DNA of 64,000 nucleotides from Faecalicatena contorta (GCF_003149105.1 NZ_QGDS01000007.1:124001-188000), one strand, 5' to 3'; shown: positions 1 through 8,169, counted from the first letter of the stretch. Made by a program: numbers and translations. Notes: generated by a model from the sequence alone, not told the origin.

Positions 1-356
1 AATCAAGAAGCGAAGTTCGTAGAAAAAAACACATGAAATTACGTAACCGTTTCAGCGGTACTGCTGAGAGACCACGTTTAGCTGTGTTTAGAAGTAATAC
101 TCACATGTATGCACAGATCGTTGACGATACGGTTGGAAACACTCTGGTTGCAGCTTCCACTCTTCAGAAAGATGTGAAAGCAGAATTAGAAAAAACCAAC
201 AACGTTGAAGCAGCTGCATATTTAGGTAAAGTAATTGCTGAGAAGGCAAAAGAAAAAGGTATTACAGATGTTGTCTTTGACAGAGGCGGCCTTATATATC
301 AGGGAAAAGTAAAAGCATTAGCAGACGCAGCCAGAGAAGCTGGACTGAATTTCTAG
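1..356 (+). CDS. rplR: 50S ribosomal protein L18, 5' truncated
   Basis: L18 binds 5S rRNA in the central protuberance of the large subunit. The reading frame is open from base 3 through the window edge and encodes Ser-Arg-Ser-Glu-Val-Arg upstream of the ATG at 33, which matches the usual basic N-terminus of L18. The ATG at 33 is therefore an internal methionine, not the start. The visible part covers the conserved [10 protein letters not shown] region and the C-terminal AREAGLNF end typical of Firmicute L18. It is followed 15 bases later by rpsE in the usual spc-operon order. Confidence 0.95.
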   Translation, partial: SRSEVRRKKHMKLRNRFSGTAERPRLAVFRSNTHMYAQIVDDTVGNTLVAASTLQKDVKAELEKTNNVEAAAYLGKVIAEKAKEKGITDVVFDRGGLIYQGKVKALADAAREAGLNF

Positions 357-371
357 GAAGGGAGAACACAT

Positions 372-881
372 ATGAAACAAGAACGTATTGATGCTAGTCA
401 AATGGAATTAACAGAAAAAGTGGTATCAATCAAACGTGTTACCAAAGTTGTTAAAGGTGGTCGTAACTTCAGGTTCACAGCTTTAGTGGTTGTTGGCGAT
501 GGTAAAGGCCATGTTGGTGCAGGTTTAGGAAAGGCTACTGAAATCCCGGAAGCTATCCGCAAAGGGAAAGAAGATGCAGCAAAGAAATTAATCAAAGTTT
601 CAATGGATGATAATGACAGTGTTACACATGACATTATCGGAAAGTTCGGAAGTGCTTCAGTGTTATTAAAGAAAGCTCCGGATGGTACTGGTGTAATTGC
701 CGGAGGCCCGGCGCGTGCGGTAATCGAGATGGCAGGAATCAAGAATATCCGTACAAAATCTTTAGGTTCTAACAATAAGCAGAATGTAGTTCTGGCTACA
801 ATTGAAGGCCTGAGAGAAATAAAGACTCCAGAAGATGTTGCAAAACTTCGCGGCAAGTCAGTAGAAGAGATCGTAGGCTAA
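372..881 (+). CDS. rpsE: 30S ribosomal protein S5
   Basis: S5 sits near the decoding centre of the small subunit and supports translational accuracy. The 169-residue protein has the normal family length. The N-terminal double-stranded RNA-binding part (residues about 10-75, with [10 protein letters not shown] and VGDGKGHVG) is followed by the S5 C-terminal domain ([13 protein letters not shown], then NNKQNVV). The ATG follows a GGAAGGGAG ribosome-binding site. It lies between rplR and rpmD as in the standard spc operon. Confidence 0.97.
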   Translation: MKQERIDASQMELTEKVVSIKRVTKVVKGGRNFRFTALVVVGDGKGHVGAGLGKATEIPEAIRKGKEDAAKKLIKVSMDDNDSVTHDIIGKFGSASVLLKKAPDGTGVIAGGPARAVIEMAGIKNIRTKSLGSNNKQNVVLATIEGLREIKTPEDVAKLRGKSVEEIVG

Positions 882-882
882 G

Positions 883-932
883 AAGATAGAACGAGGTTCT
901 ATCGTATAATAAAGATAGAATATGGTTCTATT
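883..932 (+). repeat. Tandem small hairpins between rpsE and rpmD
   Basis: Two imperfect copies of a 21-22 base unit lie side by side at 883-903 and 912-932. The first folds as GATAGAAC-gag-GTTCTATC and the second as GATAGAA-tatgg-TTCTATT. Both stems are intact although the loops and some stem bases differ. The L30 ribosome-binding site (AGGAGG) starts just downstream, so the pair may act as an mRNA processing or stability element. The role is inferred only. Confidence 0.5.
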
Positions 933-952
933 TTAGTAGGAGGTAAAATAAA

Positions 953-1135
953 ATGGCAAATTTAAAAATTACACTGGTAAAGTCTACAATCAGTGCTGTT
1001 CCGAAGCATAAAAGAACTGTTGAAGCCTTAGGGCTCAAGAAGCTCAACAAAACGGTAGTATTACCGGATAATGCAGCTACCAGAGGTATGGTACAGCAGG
1101 TTAGACACTTAGTGAAAGTTGAAGAAGAAGCGTAA
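953..1135 (+). CDS. rpmD: 50S ribosomal protein L30
   Basis: A 60-residue L30, the short bacterial form. It begins [13 protein letters not shown] and carries the family pattern of a short beta strand, a conserved GLKKLNKTV turn and a helix ending [15 protein letters not shown] lies 7-12 bases before the ATG. Position between rpsE and rplO is canonical. Confidence 0.96.
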   Translation: MANLKITLVKSTISAVPKHKRTVEALGLKKLNKTVVLPDNAATRGMVQQVRHLVKVEEEA

Positions 1136-1160
1136 ATAAAAGAGATAAGGAGGTAATATC

Positions 1161-1601
1161 ATGGACTTATCAAACTTGAGACCAGCAGACGGTTCTAAGC
1201 AGAGTGATAATTTCAGAAGAGGCCGTGGACACGGTTCTGGAAATGGTAAGACAGCCGGTAAGGGACATAAAGGCCAGAAGGCCCGTTCAGGAGCTACAAG
1301 ACCAGGCTTTGAAGGCGGTCAGATGCCTTTATACAGAAGAATACCAAAGAGAGGTTTCACATGCAGAAATTCTAAAGAAATCATTGGTATCAATCTGAGT
1401 GCTTTAGAAGTATTTGAAGATGGCGCAACAGTTACAGTTGAGACTTTAATTGAAAGCGGTATCGTTAAAAATCCAAAAGATGGTGTTAAAATTCTTGGAA
1501 ATGGAGAGTTAACTAAGAAGCTTACTGTTCAGGTAAATGCATTTAGTGCAAAAGCATCTGAAAAAATAGAAGCCCTTGGTGGAAAAGCAGAGGTGATCTA
1601 A
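1161..1601 (+). CDS. rplO: 50S ribosomal protein L15
   Basis: L15 is an early-intermediate assembly protein of the large subunit. The 146-residue product starts [13 protein letters not shown] and has the long basic glycine-rich N-terminal extension (residues about 18-55) followed by the globular domain with [12 protein letters not shown] and the C-terminal [11 protein letters not shown] strong AAGGAGG precedes the ATG. The TAA stop shares its last A with the secY start (TAATG), so L15 and SecY are translationally coupled. Confidence 0.97.
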   Translation: MDLSNLRPADGSKQSDNFRRGRGHGSGNGKTAGKGHKGQKARSGATRPGFEGGQMPLYRRIPKRGFTCRNSKEIIGINLSALEVFEDGATVTVETLIESGIVKNPKDGVKILGNGELTKKLTVQVNAFSAKASEKIEALGGKAEVI

Positions 1602-2953
1602 TGCTAGAAACAGTGCGAAGAGCATTTCAGATAGAAGATATCCGTAAAAGACTTTTCTATACTTTTTTAATGCTGGTCGTTGTTAGACTTGGTTCCGAGC
1701 TTCCTACACCGGGAGTGGACCCAACCTACATCCAGAATTTTTTCGCGAATCAGACCGGTGATGCATTCAATTTTTTTGATGCATTCACCGGCGGTTCCTT
1801 TACTCAGATGTCTGTGTTTGCACTGAGCATTACACCATACATCACATCGTCCATCATCATGCAGCTTCTGACGATTGCAATTCCAAAATTGGAGGAGATG
1901 CAGAAAGAAGGAGAAGATGGAAGAAAGAAGATCGCAGCAATTACCCGTTATGTCACAGTAGTTCTGGCATTGGTTGAATCCATTGCTATGGCGGTAGGAT
2001 TTGGACGCCAGGGACTTCTTGTTGAGTATAACTTTGTAAATGCTGCCATTGTAGTGTGTACACTTACAGCAGGTTCTGCATTCCTGATGTGGATTGGTGA
2101 GCGTATTACAGAAAAAGGTGTGGGGAACGGAATTTCCGTTGTCCTGCTGATTAATATTATTTCCCGTGTACCATCGGACTTCGTTACCCTTTATGAACAG
2201 TTTGTGAAAGGCAAACCTATTGCCACCGGTGCTTTGGCAGCAATCATAATCCTTGCTGTATTATTGCTGGTTGTCGTGTTTGTTGTCGTTCTTCAGGGCG
2301 GACAAAGAAAAATTGCTGTTCAGTATTCACAGAAGGTACAGGGAAGGAAAACATATGGCGGACAGTCCACACACATTCCCTTAAAGGTCAATACAGCAGG
2401 TGTTATTCCAATTATTTTTGCATCTTCTCTGATGCAGTTTCCTGTTGTTATTGCATCGTTTCTTGGAAAAGGTCAGGGTACTGGAATCGGAAGTGAGATT
2501 CTAAAAGCAATGACTTCCAGCAACTGGTTTGATCCTAAGAACTTAATTTATTCGTTAGGTCTGATTGTATATATTGCACTTAGCATATTTTTTGCTTATT
2601 TCTATACATCTATAACATTCAACCCCATGGAAATAGCGAACAATATGAAGAAAAGCGGAGGATTTATCCCCGGAATACGTCCGGGCAAACCGACTGTTGA
2701 GTATCTGCAGAAGATATTAAACTATATCATCTTTATCGGTGCCTGCGGACTTGTTATTGTTCAGGTAATCCCGTTTTTCTTCAACGGTGTGTTCAATGCA
2801 AATGTATCCTTTGGCGGTACATCTCTGATTATTATTGTAGGTGTTGTATTAGATACAATCAAACAGGTTGAATCACAGATGCTTGTGAGGAACTATACAG
2901 GCTTTTTGAATAATAAAGGAAGTGCTATGAAGAATAGTTTCCTTGGGTATTAA
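1601..2953 (+). CDS. secY: Preprotein translocase channel subunit SecY
   Basis: SecY forms the protein-conducting channel of the cytoplasmic membrane. The 450-residue product has about ten hydrophobic membrane segments and signature parts such as GSELPTPGVD near residue 40, the TPYITSSIIMQLL segment forming the second membrane helix, and a C-terminal cytoplasmic region with NPMEIANNMKKSGGFIPGIRPG before the last helices. The start overlaps the rplO stop by one base. Adk follows after 122 bases, as in most Firmicutes. Confidence 0.97.
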   Translation: MLETVRRAFQIEDIRKRLFYTFLMLVVVRLGSELPTPGVDPTYIQNFFANQTGDAFNFFDAFTGGSFTQMSVFALSITPYITSSIIMQLLTIAIPKLEEMQKEGEDGRKKIAAITRYVTVVLALVESIAMAVGFGRQGLLVEYNFVNAAIVVCTLTAGSAFLMWIGERITEKGVGNGISVVLLINIISRVPSDFVTLYEQFVKGKPIATGALAAIIILAVLLLVVVFVVVLQGGQRKIAVQYSQKVQGRKTYGGQSTHIPLKVNTAGVIPIIFASSLMQFPVVIASFLGKGQGTGIGSEILKAMTSSNWFDPKNLIYSLGLIVYIALSIFFAYFYTSITFNPMEIANNMKKSGGFIPGIRPGKPTVEYLQKILNYIIFIGACGLVIVQVIPFFFNGVFNANVSFGGTSLIIIVGVVLDTIKQVESQMLVRNYTGFLNNKGSAMKNSFLGY

Positions 2954-3075
2954 TTGAAATCATTTAGCTCGCTTAAGTTTTGTCTCTCAGGGGCAGAACC
3001 GGCGGGTTAATGTGTTATATGGATGTATCACCGTATCAGACGGTGCTGCGGTGACTGAGATGGAGGAACATAGAT
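2954..3075 (+). other. secY-adk spacer with hairpin
   Basis: This 122-base spacer holds CACCGT-atcag-ACGGTG at about 3029-3045 and further pairing potential (CTCAG near 2987 with CTGAG near 3055). The adk ribosome-binding site ATGGAGGAA follows directly. No open frame of note and no clear promoter were found. A transcript-processing or translational control role is possible but not shown. Confidence 0.35.
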
Positions 3076-3720
3076 ATGAAGATTATTATGTTAGGTGCCC
3101 CCGGGGCTGGTAAAGGAACACAGGCTAAAAAAATTGCAGCAAGATATGAAGTTCCCCATATTTCAACCGGAGATATATTTAGAGCAAATATTAAAAATGG
3201 AACAGAACTTGGACAGAAAGCAAAAACATACATGGACCAGGGGCTCTTAGTACCAGATGAGCTGGTTGTCGATTTAGTTGTAGACAGAGTGAATCAGGAG
3301 GATTGTGCTTCAGGGTATGTTTTAGATGGTTTCCCGAGGACAATTCCCCAGGCAGAGGCTTTGGATAAGGCTTTGGCCGAACTTGGACAGAAAATAGATT
3401 ATGCAATTAATGTAGAAGTGCCCGATGAGAACATTATAAGACGTATGTCAGGAAGACGCGCATGCGTTGACTGCGGTGCTACTTATCACATGGAATATGC
3501 ACCTACGAAAGTAGAGGGTACTTGTGACAATTGTGGAGGCAGCCTGATTTTAAGGGATGATGACAAACCTGAGACAGTAGAGAAACGCCTTGGAGTTTAC
3601 CACGAACAGACACAGCCGCTGATTAAATACTATACATCTGCAGGGGTTCTGAGAGAAGTTGACGGAACCATTGACATAGAGGACGTGTTTTCTGAAATCG
3701 TAAAAATCCTGGGAGAATAA
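3076..3720 (+). CDS. adk: Adenylate kinase, zinc-lid type
   Basis: Catalyses ATP + AMP = 2 ADP and sets the adenylate balance. The 214-residue protein has the P-loop [10 protein letters not shown] at residues 7-16, the LDGFPRT motif near 83-89 and a long LID domain. The LID carries Cys130, Cys133, Cys150 and Cys153, the four-cysteine structural zinc site of Gram-positive long-form enzymes. The ATG follows GGAGGAA. In many related genomes a methionine aminopeptidase gene (map) follows, but here the next gene starts one base after the adk stop and is not map. Confidence 0.97.
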   Translation: MKIIMLGAPGAGKGTQAKKIAARYEVPHISTGDIFRANIKNGTELGQKAKTYMDQGLLVPDELVVDLVVDRVNQEDCASGYVLDGFPRTIPQAEALDKALAELGQKIDYAINVEVPDENIIRRMSGRRACVDCGATYHMEYAPTKVEGTCDNCGGSLILRDDDKPETVEKRLGVYHEQTQPLIKYYTSAGVLREVDGTIDIEDVFSEIVKILGE

Positions 3721-3721
3721 T

Positions 3722-3955
3722 ATGACCTTTGAACCGGGAATGCTTGTCAAATCAAAGGCAGGACGTGATAAAGATTGTATATATGTCATAATTCATGTCA
3801 ATTCTGAATATATATATCTGGCAGATGGTGTCAATAGAACCATCTGCCATACAAAACGAAAAAACAGAAAACATCTGCAGGTAATCCGAAAGGTACACAG
3901 TCCATCTACCTCAGATGATGAAGTAATCAGAAATGTATGTTTATTGAATGGCTAG
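3722..3955 (+). CDS. Small KOW-domain RNA-binding protein (L14e-like)
   Basis: A 77-residue protein starting MTFEPGMLVKSKAGRDKD. The N-terminal part has the glycine and hydrophobic pattern of a KOW/SH3-like barrel (PGMLVKSKAGRDK, then IYVIIHV and IYLADG), followed by a basic tail (HTKRKNRKHLQVI). Clostridia commonly encode such a protein next to adk, map and infA. It starts one base after the adk stop, with GGGAGAA inside adk acting as its ribosome-binding site. An RNA or ribosome role is inferred from the fold and the neighbours. Confidence 0.8.
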   Translation: MTFEPGMLVKSKAGRDKDCIYVIIHVNSEYIYLADGVNRTICHTKRKNRKHLQVIRKVHSPSTSDDEVIRNVCLLNG

Positions 3956-4037
3956 TGTTCAATAAACTAATAAGCGGATAATATTGTTTGAACATGAGTG
4001 AAAATTGTAAAGTGCTAAACGTGCAGGAGGATTAAAT

Positions 4038-4256
4038 ATGTCAAAAACTGACGTAATCGAAATTGAAGGAGTCGTAGCTGAAAAACTGCCGAACGCAATG
4101 TTCAAGGTAGAGCTGGAAAATGGCCATATTGTACTGGCACATATCAGCGGAAAACTGCGTATGAATTTCATTAAGATTTTACCGGGAGACAAGGTGACAT
4201 TGGAAATGTCCCCGTATGATCTGAGCAAAGGAAGAATTGTTTGGAGAGATAAGTAA
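4038..4256 (+). CDS. infA: Translation initiation factor IF-1
   Basis: IF-1 binds the ribosomal A site during initiation. The 72-residue protein is exactly the usual length and forms a single S1-type OB fold ([19 protein letters not shown] at the start, then [16 protein letters not shown], and [17 protein letters not shown]). A GCAGGAGGA ribosome-binding site precedes the ATG. It sits in the normal adk-infA-rpmJ order. Confidence 0.97.
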   Translation: MSKTDVIEIEGVVAEKLPNAMFKVELENGHIVLAHISGKLRMNFIKILPGDKVTLEMSPYDLSKGRIVWRDK

Positions 4257-4263
4257 AAAAGTA

Positions 4264-4293
4264 TTGACTTTGATTAAAGATAAGTGTTATACT
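4264..4293 (+). promoter_or_regulatory. Promoter for the rpmJ/alpha operon
   Basis: TTGACT (4264-4269) and TATACT (4288-4293) are separated by 18 bases, a good match to a housekeeping sigma promoter. It begins within ten bases of the infA stop and would allow rpmJ and the alpha operon genes to be transcribed independently of the spc operon. Confidence 0.65.
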
Positions 4294-4300
4294 ATGGAAT

Positions 4301-4334
4301 GGCTGTTTTTGGATAGGTGTGCCCAAAAATGGCT
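4301..4334 (+). promoter_or_regulatory. Leader hairpin upstream of rpmJ
   Basis: GGCTGTTTTTGG (4301-4312) can pair with CCAAAAATGGCT (4323-4334) as a 12-pair stem that includes several G-U pairs. It would lie at the very 5' end of a transcript from the 4264-4293 promoter. No run of U follows, so it is more likely a stability or control element than a terminator. Confidence 0.4.
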
Positions 4335-4375
4335 TGTAACGTATAGCTGAGCAAAGGATGGAAGGAGGATTTGAC

Positions 4376-4489
4376 ATGAAGGTTAGATCATCAGTAAAAC
4401 CAATTTGTGAAAAATGCAAAATTATTAGAAGAAAAGGAAGTATCAGAGTAATCTGTGAAAATCCGAAACACAAACAAAGACAGGGTTAA
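4376..4489 (+). CDS. rpmJ: 50S ribosomal protein L36
   Basis: A 37-residue protein starting [15 protein letters not shown] and ending NPKHKQRQG. Cys11, Cys14, Cys27 and His32 form the zinc-ribbon site of the cysteine-containing L36 type, so the cell does not rely on a zinc-free paralogue at this locus. AAGGAGG lies before the ATG. It stands between infA and the S13 leader. Confidence 0.96.
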   Translation: MKVRSSVKPICEKCKIIRRKGSIRVICENPKHKQRQG

Positions 4490-4862
4490 TTTCTGAAAAG
4501 TTAGTGATTCCGGGCGTTGGTGAAAGTGAATTCTGACGTACGGATGTTGCAGAATCTTGAAGATGGTTTGTGAATGAATTAGGCGGCTGACAGCGCGATA
4601 CACAAGGAAGTGTGTAGGGCTGTTTAATATACAGTAAGGATACACCATACTGCTGAGAACGCAGGTACCGTGAGAGTGGTGGTCTTTTGTATATTGCTTA
4701 TAATACCCGGCTTTTATTTGCGTAAGCTTATCCATGCCGGGAAAGGGCATGCACAATTGTGTGCCTGGATGTTTGCAGGAAGAAGGAAGCACCTTTCCGG
4801 TATCCAAAGAACATCCCAGTTAGGGACAATATGAAAACAGATTCGAAATGGAGGAAAGACAC
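4490..4862 (+). promoter_or_regulatory. Long structured RNA leader between rpmJ and rpsM
   Basis: These 373 bases have no plausible gene but are dense in nested stems. ACAGC/GCTGT (4590-4594 with 4619-4623) encloses TACACA/TGTGTA (4599-4604 with 4611-4616). AATATAC (4626-4632) pairs with GTATATT (4689-4695) around a CTGC/GCAG hairpin. CCCGGC (4706-4711) pairs with GCCGGG (4736-4741). GGCA..CACA pairs with TGTGTGCC (about 4746-4765). CTGGATGTT pairs with AACATCCCAG (4765-4773 with 4810-4819). A TATAAT lies at 4699-4704. By analogy with S4-regulated alpha operons this is probably an autoregulatory leader. The function is inferred. Confidence 0.5.
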
Positions 4863-5231
4863 ATGGCTCGTATTGCAGGTGTAGACTTACCAAGAGACAA
4901 ACGTGTAGAAATCGGATTGACTTATATCTACGGAATCGGTAGAACAAGTGCAAGCCGTATTTTAGCAGATGCAGGAATAAATCCTGACATTCGTGTAAGA
5001 GATTTGACTAGTGAGGATGTAAAGAAAATCAGCGAGGTGATTGATGAGACTCAGACCGTAGAAGGTGATTTGAGAAGAGAAATCCAGCTGAACATCAAGA
5101 GATTGAAAGAAATTGGTTGTTATCGTGGAATCCGTCATAGAAAAGGACTTCCGGTGCGCGGTCAGAAGACAAAGACTAATGCAAGAACATGCAAAGGTCC
5201 GAAGAGAACTGTAGCTAATAAGAAAAAATAA
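4863..5231 (+). CDS. rpsM: 30S ribosomal protein S13
   Basis: S13 lies in the head of the small subunit and contacts the large subunit and the P-site tRNA. The 122-residue product starts [14 protein letters not shown], the normal N-terminus. An in-frame ATG 15 bases upstream lies within the GGAGGAAAG ribosome-binding site, so 4863 is chosen as the start. The helix-hairpin-helix region ([10 protein letters not shown]) and the basic tail ([11 protein letters not shown], then [13 protein letters not shown]) are conserved. It is the first gene of the alpha operon. Confidence 0.97.
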   Translation: MARIAGVDLPRDKRVEIGLTYIYGIGRTSASRILADAGINPDIRVRDLTSEDVKKISEVIDETQTVEGDLRREIQLNIKRLKEIGCYRGIRHRKGLPVRGQKTKTNARTCKGPKRTVANKKK

Positions 5232-5284
5232 GGCATTTGCCGAAAGACATTATCAATAGAATTCGAGAAAGTAGGTTAGTTTAA

Positions 5285-5680
5285 ATGGCTAAGAAAGTTA
5301 CCAAAAAAGTGACAAAAAAACGTGTCAAGAAAAACGTTGAACGGGGACAAGCACACATCCAGTCATCTTTTAATAATACAATCGTTACATTAACAGATGC
5401 ACAGGGAAATGCTCTTTCATGGGCAAGTGCAGGCGGTCTGGGATTTAGAGGTTCAAGGAAATCTACTCCATATGCAGCACAGATGGCGGCTGAAACAGCA
5501 GCAAAAGCAGCGTTAGTTCATGGTCTGAAAACAGTGGACGTTTTTGTAAAGGGTCCGGGGTCAGGAAGAGAAGCAGCAATCCGTGCGCTTCAGGCATGCG
5601 GCATTGATGTAACAAGTATTAAAGACGTGACACCAGTGCCACACAACGGATGCCGTCCTCCGAAGCGCAGAAGAGTCTAG
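5285..5680 (+). CDS. rpsK: 30S ribosomal protein S11
   Basis: S11 forms part of the platform of the small subunit near the E site. The 131-residue protein has a lysine-rich start ([17 protein letters not shown]), the [14 protein letters not shown] strand, [21 protein letters not shown] and the C-terminal THN-type motif ([17 protein letters not shown]). It lies 53 bases after rpsM in alpha-operon order. The ribosome-binding site is weak (GAGAAAGTAGG). Confidence 0.96.
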   Translation: MAKKVTKKVTKKRVKKNVERGQAHIQSSFNNTIVTLTDAQGNALSWASAGGLGFRGSRKSTPYAAQMAAETAAKAALVHGLKTVDVFVKGPGSGREAAIRALQACGIDVTSIKDVTPVPHNGCRPPKRRRV

Positions 5681-5782
5681 TTCTCGGAGCGTTTTGGATA
5701 TTCACTATGAGAAGCCGTAAAGCGCGGGTGCAGTGCCTGAGGCATAATATTTTCCGCGGATAATGATAGGAGGAAGCTAAAC
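5681..5782 (+). promoter_or_regulatory. Structured spacer before rpsD
   Basis: In this 102-base spacer a CGCGG arm (about 5728-5732) can pair with CCGCG (about 5754-5758) around an internal hairpin GTGCC-tga-GGCAT. The rpsD ribosome-binding site (AGGAGGAA) follows at once. Because S4 is the translational repressor of its own operon in several bacteria, this could be an S4 recognition site. The pairing is seen, the role is inferred. Confidence 0.35.
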
Positions 5783-6376
5783 ATGGCAGTAAATAGAGTT
5801 CCAGTTCTTAAGAGATGCCGTTCATTAGGTATGGACCCAATCTATTTAGGAATTAATAAAAAATCTAAAAGACAGTTAAAAAGAGCAAATAGAAAAATGA
5901 GCGAGTATGGTCTTCAGTTACGTGAGAAGCAAAAAGCGAAATTTATCTATGGCGTATTGGAGAAGCCTTTCAGAAACTACTATGCAAAAGCAAAGCAGAT
6001 GGATGGTATGACAGGTGCGAACCTGATGATTCTCCTGGAGACAAGATTAGACAATACAATGTTCCGTATGGGATTTGCAAGAACAAGAAAAGAAGCAAGA
6101 CAGATTGTTGACCACAAGCATGTTTTGGTAAACGGCAAACAGGTAAACATTCCATCTTACCTTGTAAAAGCCGGAGATACAATTGAAATCAAAGAAAAGC
6201 ACAAAGGAAGCCAGAGATACAAAGATATCCTTGAAGTAACAGGCGGACACATGGTTCCTGACTGGTTGGAAGTAGATGCTGAAAATCTGAAAGGGACGGT
6301 GAAGGAACTTCCTTCTAGAGACGCAATTGATGTTCCTGTGGATGAAGTGTTTATCGTCGAGTTATATTCTAAATAG
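5783..6376 (+). CDS. rpsD: 30S ribosomal protein S4
   Basis: S4 nucleates assembly of the 5' domain of 16S rRNA and in several bacteria represses its own operon. The protein is 197 residues. The N-terminal part lacks the four cysteines of zinc-binding S4 forms. The S4 RNA-binding domain is visible at about residues 85-150 (ETRLDNTMFRMGFARTRKEA, then HVLVNGKQVNIPSY and KAGDTIEIKEK). AGGAGGAAG precedes the ATG. In Bacillus rpsD is separate from the alpha operon, whereas here it lies inside it between rpsK and rpoA. Confidence 0.97.
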   Translation: MAVNRVPVLKRCRSLGMDPIYLGINKKSKRQLKRANRKMSEYGLQLREKQKAKFIYGVLEKPFRNYYAKAKQMDGMTGANLMILLETRLDNTMFRMGFARTRKEARQIVDHKHVLVNGKQVNIPSYLVKAGDTIEIKEKHKGSQRYKDILEVTGGHMVPDWLEVDAENLKGTVKELPSRDAIDVPVDEVFIVELYSK

Positions 6377-6423
6377 TCCCTGAACTAATTTTCACTCTTT
6401 AACCCATAAGGAGGGTCTGTGTA

Positions 6424-7383
6424 GTGTTTGATTTTAATAAACCTAATATTGAAATTACTGAAATTTCAGAAGATAAAAAATATGGAAGATTTGTTGTGGA
6501 GCCTCTGGAAAGAGGATATGGAACTACATTGGGCAACTCCCTGAGAAGAATTATGCTTTCTTCTCTTCCGGGAACTGCAATCAGTTCTGTTAAAATTGAC
6601 GGGGTTCTGCACGAATTTAGCTCCATTCCGGGTGTAAAAGAGGACGTAACCGAGATTATTATGAACTTGAAAGCACTGGCAATCAAGAATACATCAGAAT
6701 CAGACGAAGTAAAGACTGCATATATCGAATTTGAGGGTGAAGGCGTTGTAACAGGTGCTGACATTCAGGCAGATTCCGATATTGAGATTATGAATCCTGA
6801 ACAGGTCGTTGCCACTTTAAGCGGCGGCAAAGACAGCAAGCTGTACATGGAGCTTACCATTACAAAAGGCAGAGGATACGTAAGCGCAGACAAGAATAAA
6901 AATGAAGATTTACCGATTGGTGTTATTCCGATTGATTCCATCTACACACCGGTAGAACGTGTGAATCTTACGGTGGAGAATACACGTGTTGGCCAGATTA
7001 CAGACTACGATAAACTCACGTTAGATGTATGGACAAAGGGGACACTGCTTCCAGATGAAGCTGTCAGCCTCGCTGCAAAAGTACTCAGTGAACATCTGAA
7101 ATTATTTATTGATTTATCAGAAGTGGCTCAGGCTGCTGAAGTTATGATAGAAAAAGAAGATGACGAGAAAGAAAAGGTACTGGAGATGAGCATTGATGAG
7201 CTTGAACTTTCTGTTCGTTCATACAATTGTCTGAAGAGAGCCGGTATCAACACCGTAGAAGAACTTACAAACAAAACACCTGAAGATATGATGAAGGTGC
7301 GAAACCTTGGACGTAAGTCATTAGAAGAAGTATTGGCTAAGCTGAAGGAATTAGACCTTGAGCTGAATCAGGGAGATGAGTAA
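6424..7383 (+). CDS. rpoA: RNA polymerase alpha subunit
   Basis: Alpha dimerises to start polymerase assembly and contacts regulators and UP elements through its C-terminal domain. The 319-residue protein has the N-terminal domain at about 1-230 ([20 protein letters not shown], then [13 protein letters not shown]) and the helix-hairpin-helix C-terminal domain at about 250-312 ([16 protein letters not shown], then [12 protein letters not shown]). The start is GTG, chosen because AAGGAGGG (6408-6415) lies 8 bases upstream and translation begins with the conserved [10 protein letters not shown]. Confidence 0.97.
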   Translation: MFDFNKPNIEITEISEDKKYGRFVVEPLERGYGTTLGNSLRRIMLSSLPGTAISSVKIDGVLHEFSSIPGVKEDVTEIIMNLKALAIKNTSESDEVKTAYIEFEGEGVVTGADIQADSDIEIMNPEQVVATLSGGKDSKLYMELTITKGRGYVSADKNKNEDLPIGVIPIDSIYTPVERVNLTVENTRVGQITDYDKLTLDVWTKGTLLPDEAVSLAAKVLSEHLKLFIDLSEVAQAAEVMIEKEDDEKEKVLEMSIDELELSVRSYNCLKRAGINTVEELTNKTPEDMMKVRNLGRKSLEEVLAKLKELDLELNQGDE

Positions 7384-7422
7384 TCATTACCCGTATATGA
7401 ATTATTTTTGAATTATCCTGTC

Positions 7423-7581
7423 AGTAAGCCCGATGCGCATGGCAGGAGCATTTTATTTGGACATTCCGTCCAAATAAAGCCTCCGGCGGATTGCAGAGGT
7501 GCGTAGATGTATTATGTCATGCATAGCATGACGCGCACCTCGCAGCAAATACGCCGAGGCGTATTTGATTAGTAAGCCCGA
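7423..7581. repeat. 11-base direct repeats flanking the hairpin element
   Basis: The string AGTAAGCCCGA occurs at 7423-7433 and again at 7571-7581, on either side of the modular hairpin element at 7452-7567. Similar bases continue 3' of both copies (GCGCAT against GATGCAT). This may be a duplicated target, or terminal sequence of the inserted element itself. Confidence 0.5.
7452..7567. repeat. Modular hairpin element, copy 1
   Basis: Stem I is TTTATTTGGAC/GTCCAAATAAA (7452-7462 with 7468-7478). The core GCCTCCGGCGGATT follows. A composite stem comes next, GAGGTGCG (7496-7503) with CGCACCTC (7534-7541) enclosing GTCATGC/GCATGAC (7516-7522 with 7526-7532). Stem III is CAAATACGCC-ga-GGCGTATTTG (7546-7567). 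The order of stem I, CCTCCGG-type core, internal stem and final stem recurs at 17064 and 54441. It lies within the rpoA-rplQ spacer of a highly expressed operon, so it must be tolerated by elongating polymerase. Confidence 0.6.
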
Positions 7582-7620
7582 AGATGCATAACCAAATGTT
7601 TATAATGGAGGATTAAAACA

Positions 7621-8157
7621 ATGGCAAAATACAGAAAACTTGGCAGGACATCCAGCCAGAGGAAAGCCTTGATCAGAAACCAGGTAACAGCATTGCTGCA
7701 CAATGGTAAGATTGTTACGACAGAAGCTAAAGCAAAAGAAATCCGCAAGGTAGCGGAAGGATTAATTGCAATGGCTGTAAGAGAAAAAGATAACTTTGAA
7801 GAGGTAACCGTAAAAGCAAAGGTTGCACGCAAAGATAAAGACGGAAAGAGAGTCAAAGAAGTCGTTGATGGTAAGAAAGTTACTGTATACGATGAAGTTG
7901 ACAAGACAATCAAAAAGGATATGCCAAGCAGACTTCATGCAAGAAGAGAAATGCTGAAGGTTCTTTATCCTGTAAAAGAAGTTCCGGCTGCTGCAGCAGG
8001 CAAGAAGAGAAATACAAAAGATGTTGATTTAGTTGATAAATTATTCTCTGATGTTGCTTCTAAATATGCGGACCGTAACGGTGGTTATACACGAATCGTG
8101 AAGATTGGCCAGCGTAAAGGTGATGCAGCTATGGAAGTGTTGATTGAATTGGTATAA
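7621..8157 (+). CDS. rplQ: 50S ribosomal protein L17 with internal insertion
   Basis: L17 lies near the peptide exit region of the large subunit. The product is 178 residues against about 115-130 in most bacteria. The N-terminal part (MAKYRKLGRTSSQRKALIRN, then NGKIVTTEAKAKEIRKVAE) and C-terminal part (YADRNGGYTRIVKIGQRKGDAAMEV) are typical. Between about residues 57 and 105 lies a charged insert (ARKDKDGKRVKEV, then VYDEVDKTIKKDMPSR), and a second Ala/Lys-rich stretch follows near 122-132. TGGAGGA precedes the ATG. It is the last gene of the alpha operon. Confidence 0.95.
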   Translation: MAKYRKLGRTSSQRKALIRNQVTALLHNGKIVTTEAKAKEIRKVAEGLIAMAVREKDNFEEVTVKAKVARKDKDGKRVKEVVDGKKVTVYDEVDKTIKKDMPSRLHARREMLKVLYPVKEVPAAAAGKKRNTKDVDLVDKLFSDVASKYADRNGGYTRIVKIGQRKGDAAMEVLIELV

Positions 8158-8169
8158 TTAATATAGATT

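Noticed and set aside
398..856. 152-codon frame antisense to rpsE
   Set aside because: Lies fully within a certain ribosomal gene and its composition is that of a mirror frame.
1204..1398. 64-codon frame within rplO
   Set aside because: Alternate-frame shadow of the L15 gene.
4650..4680. GGTACCG string resembling a T-box motif before rpsM
   Set aside because: No specifier stem or downstream antiterminator/terminator pair; ribosomal protein genes are not T-box targets.
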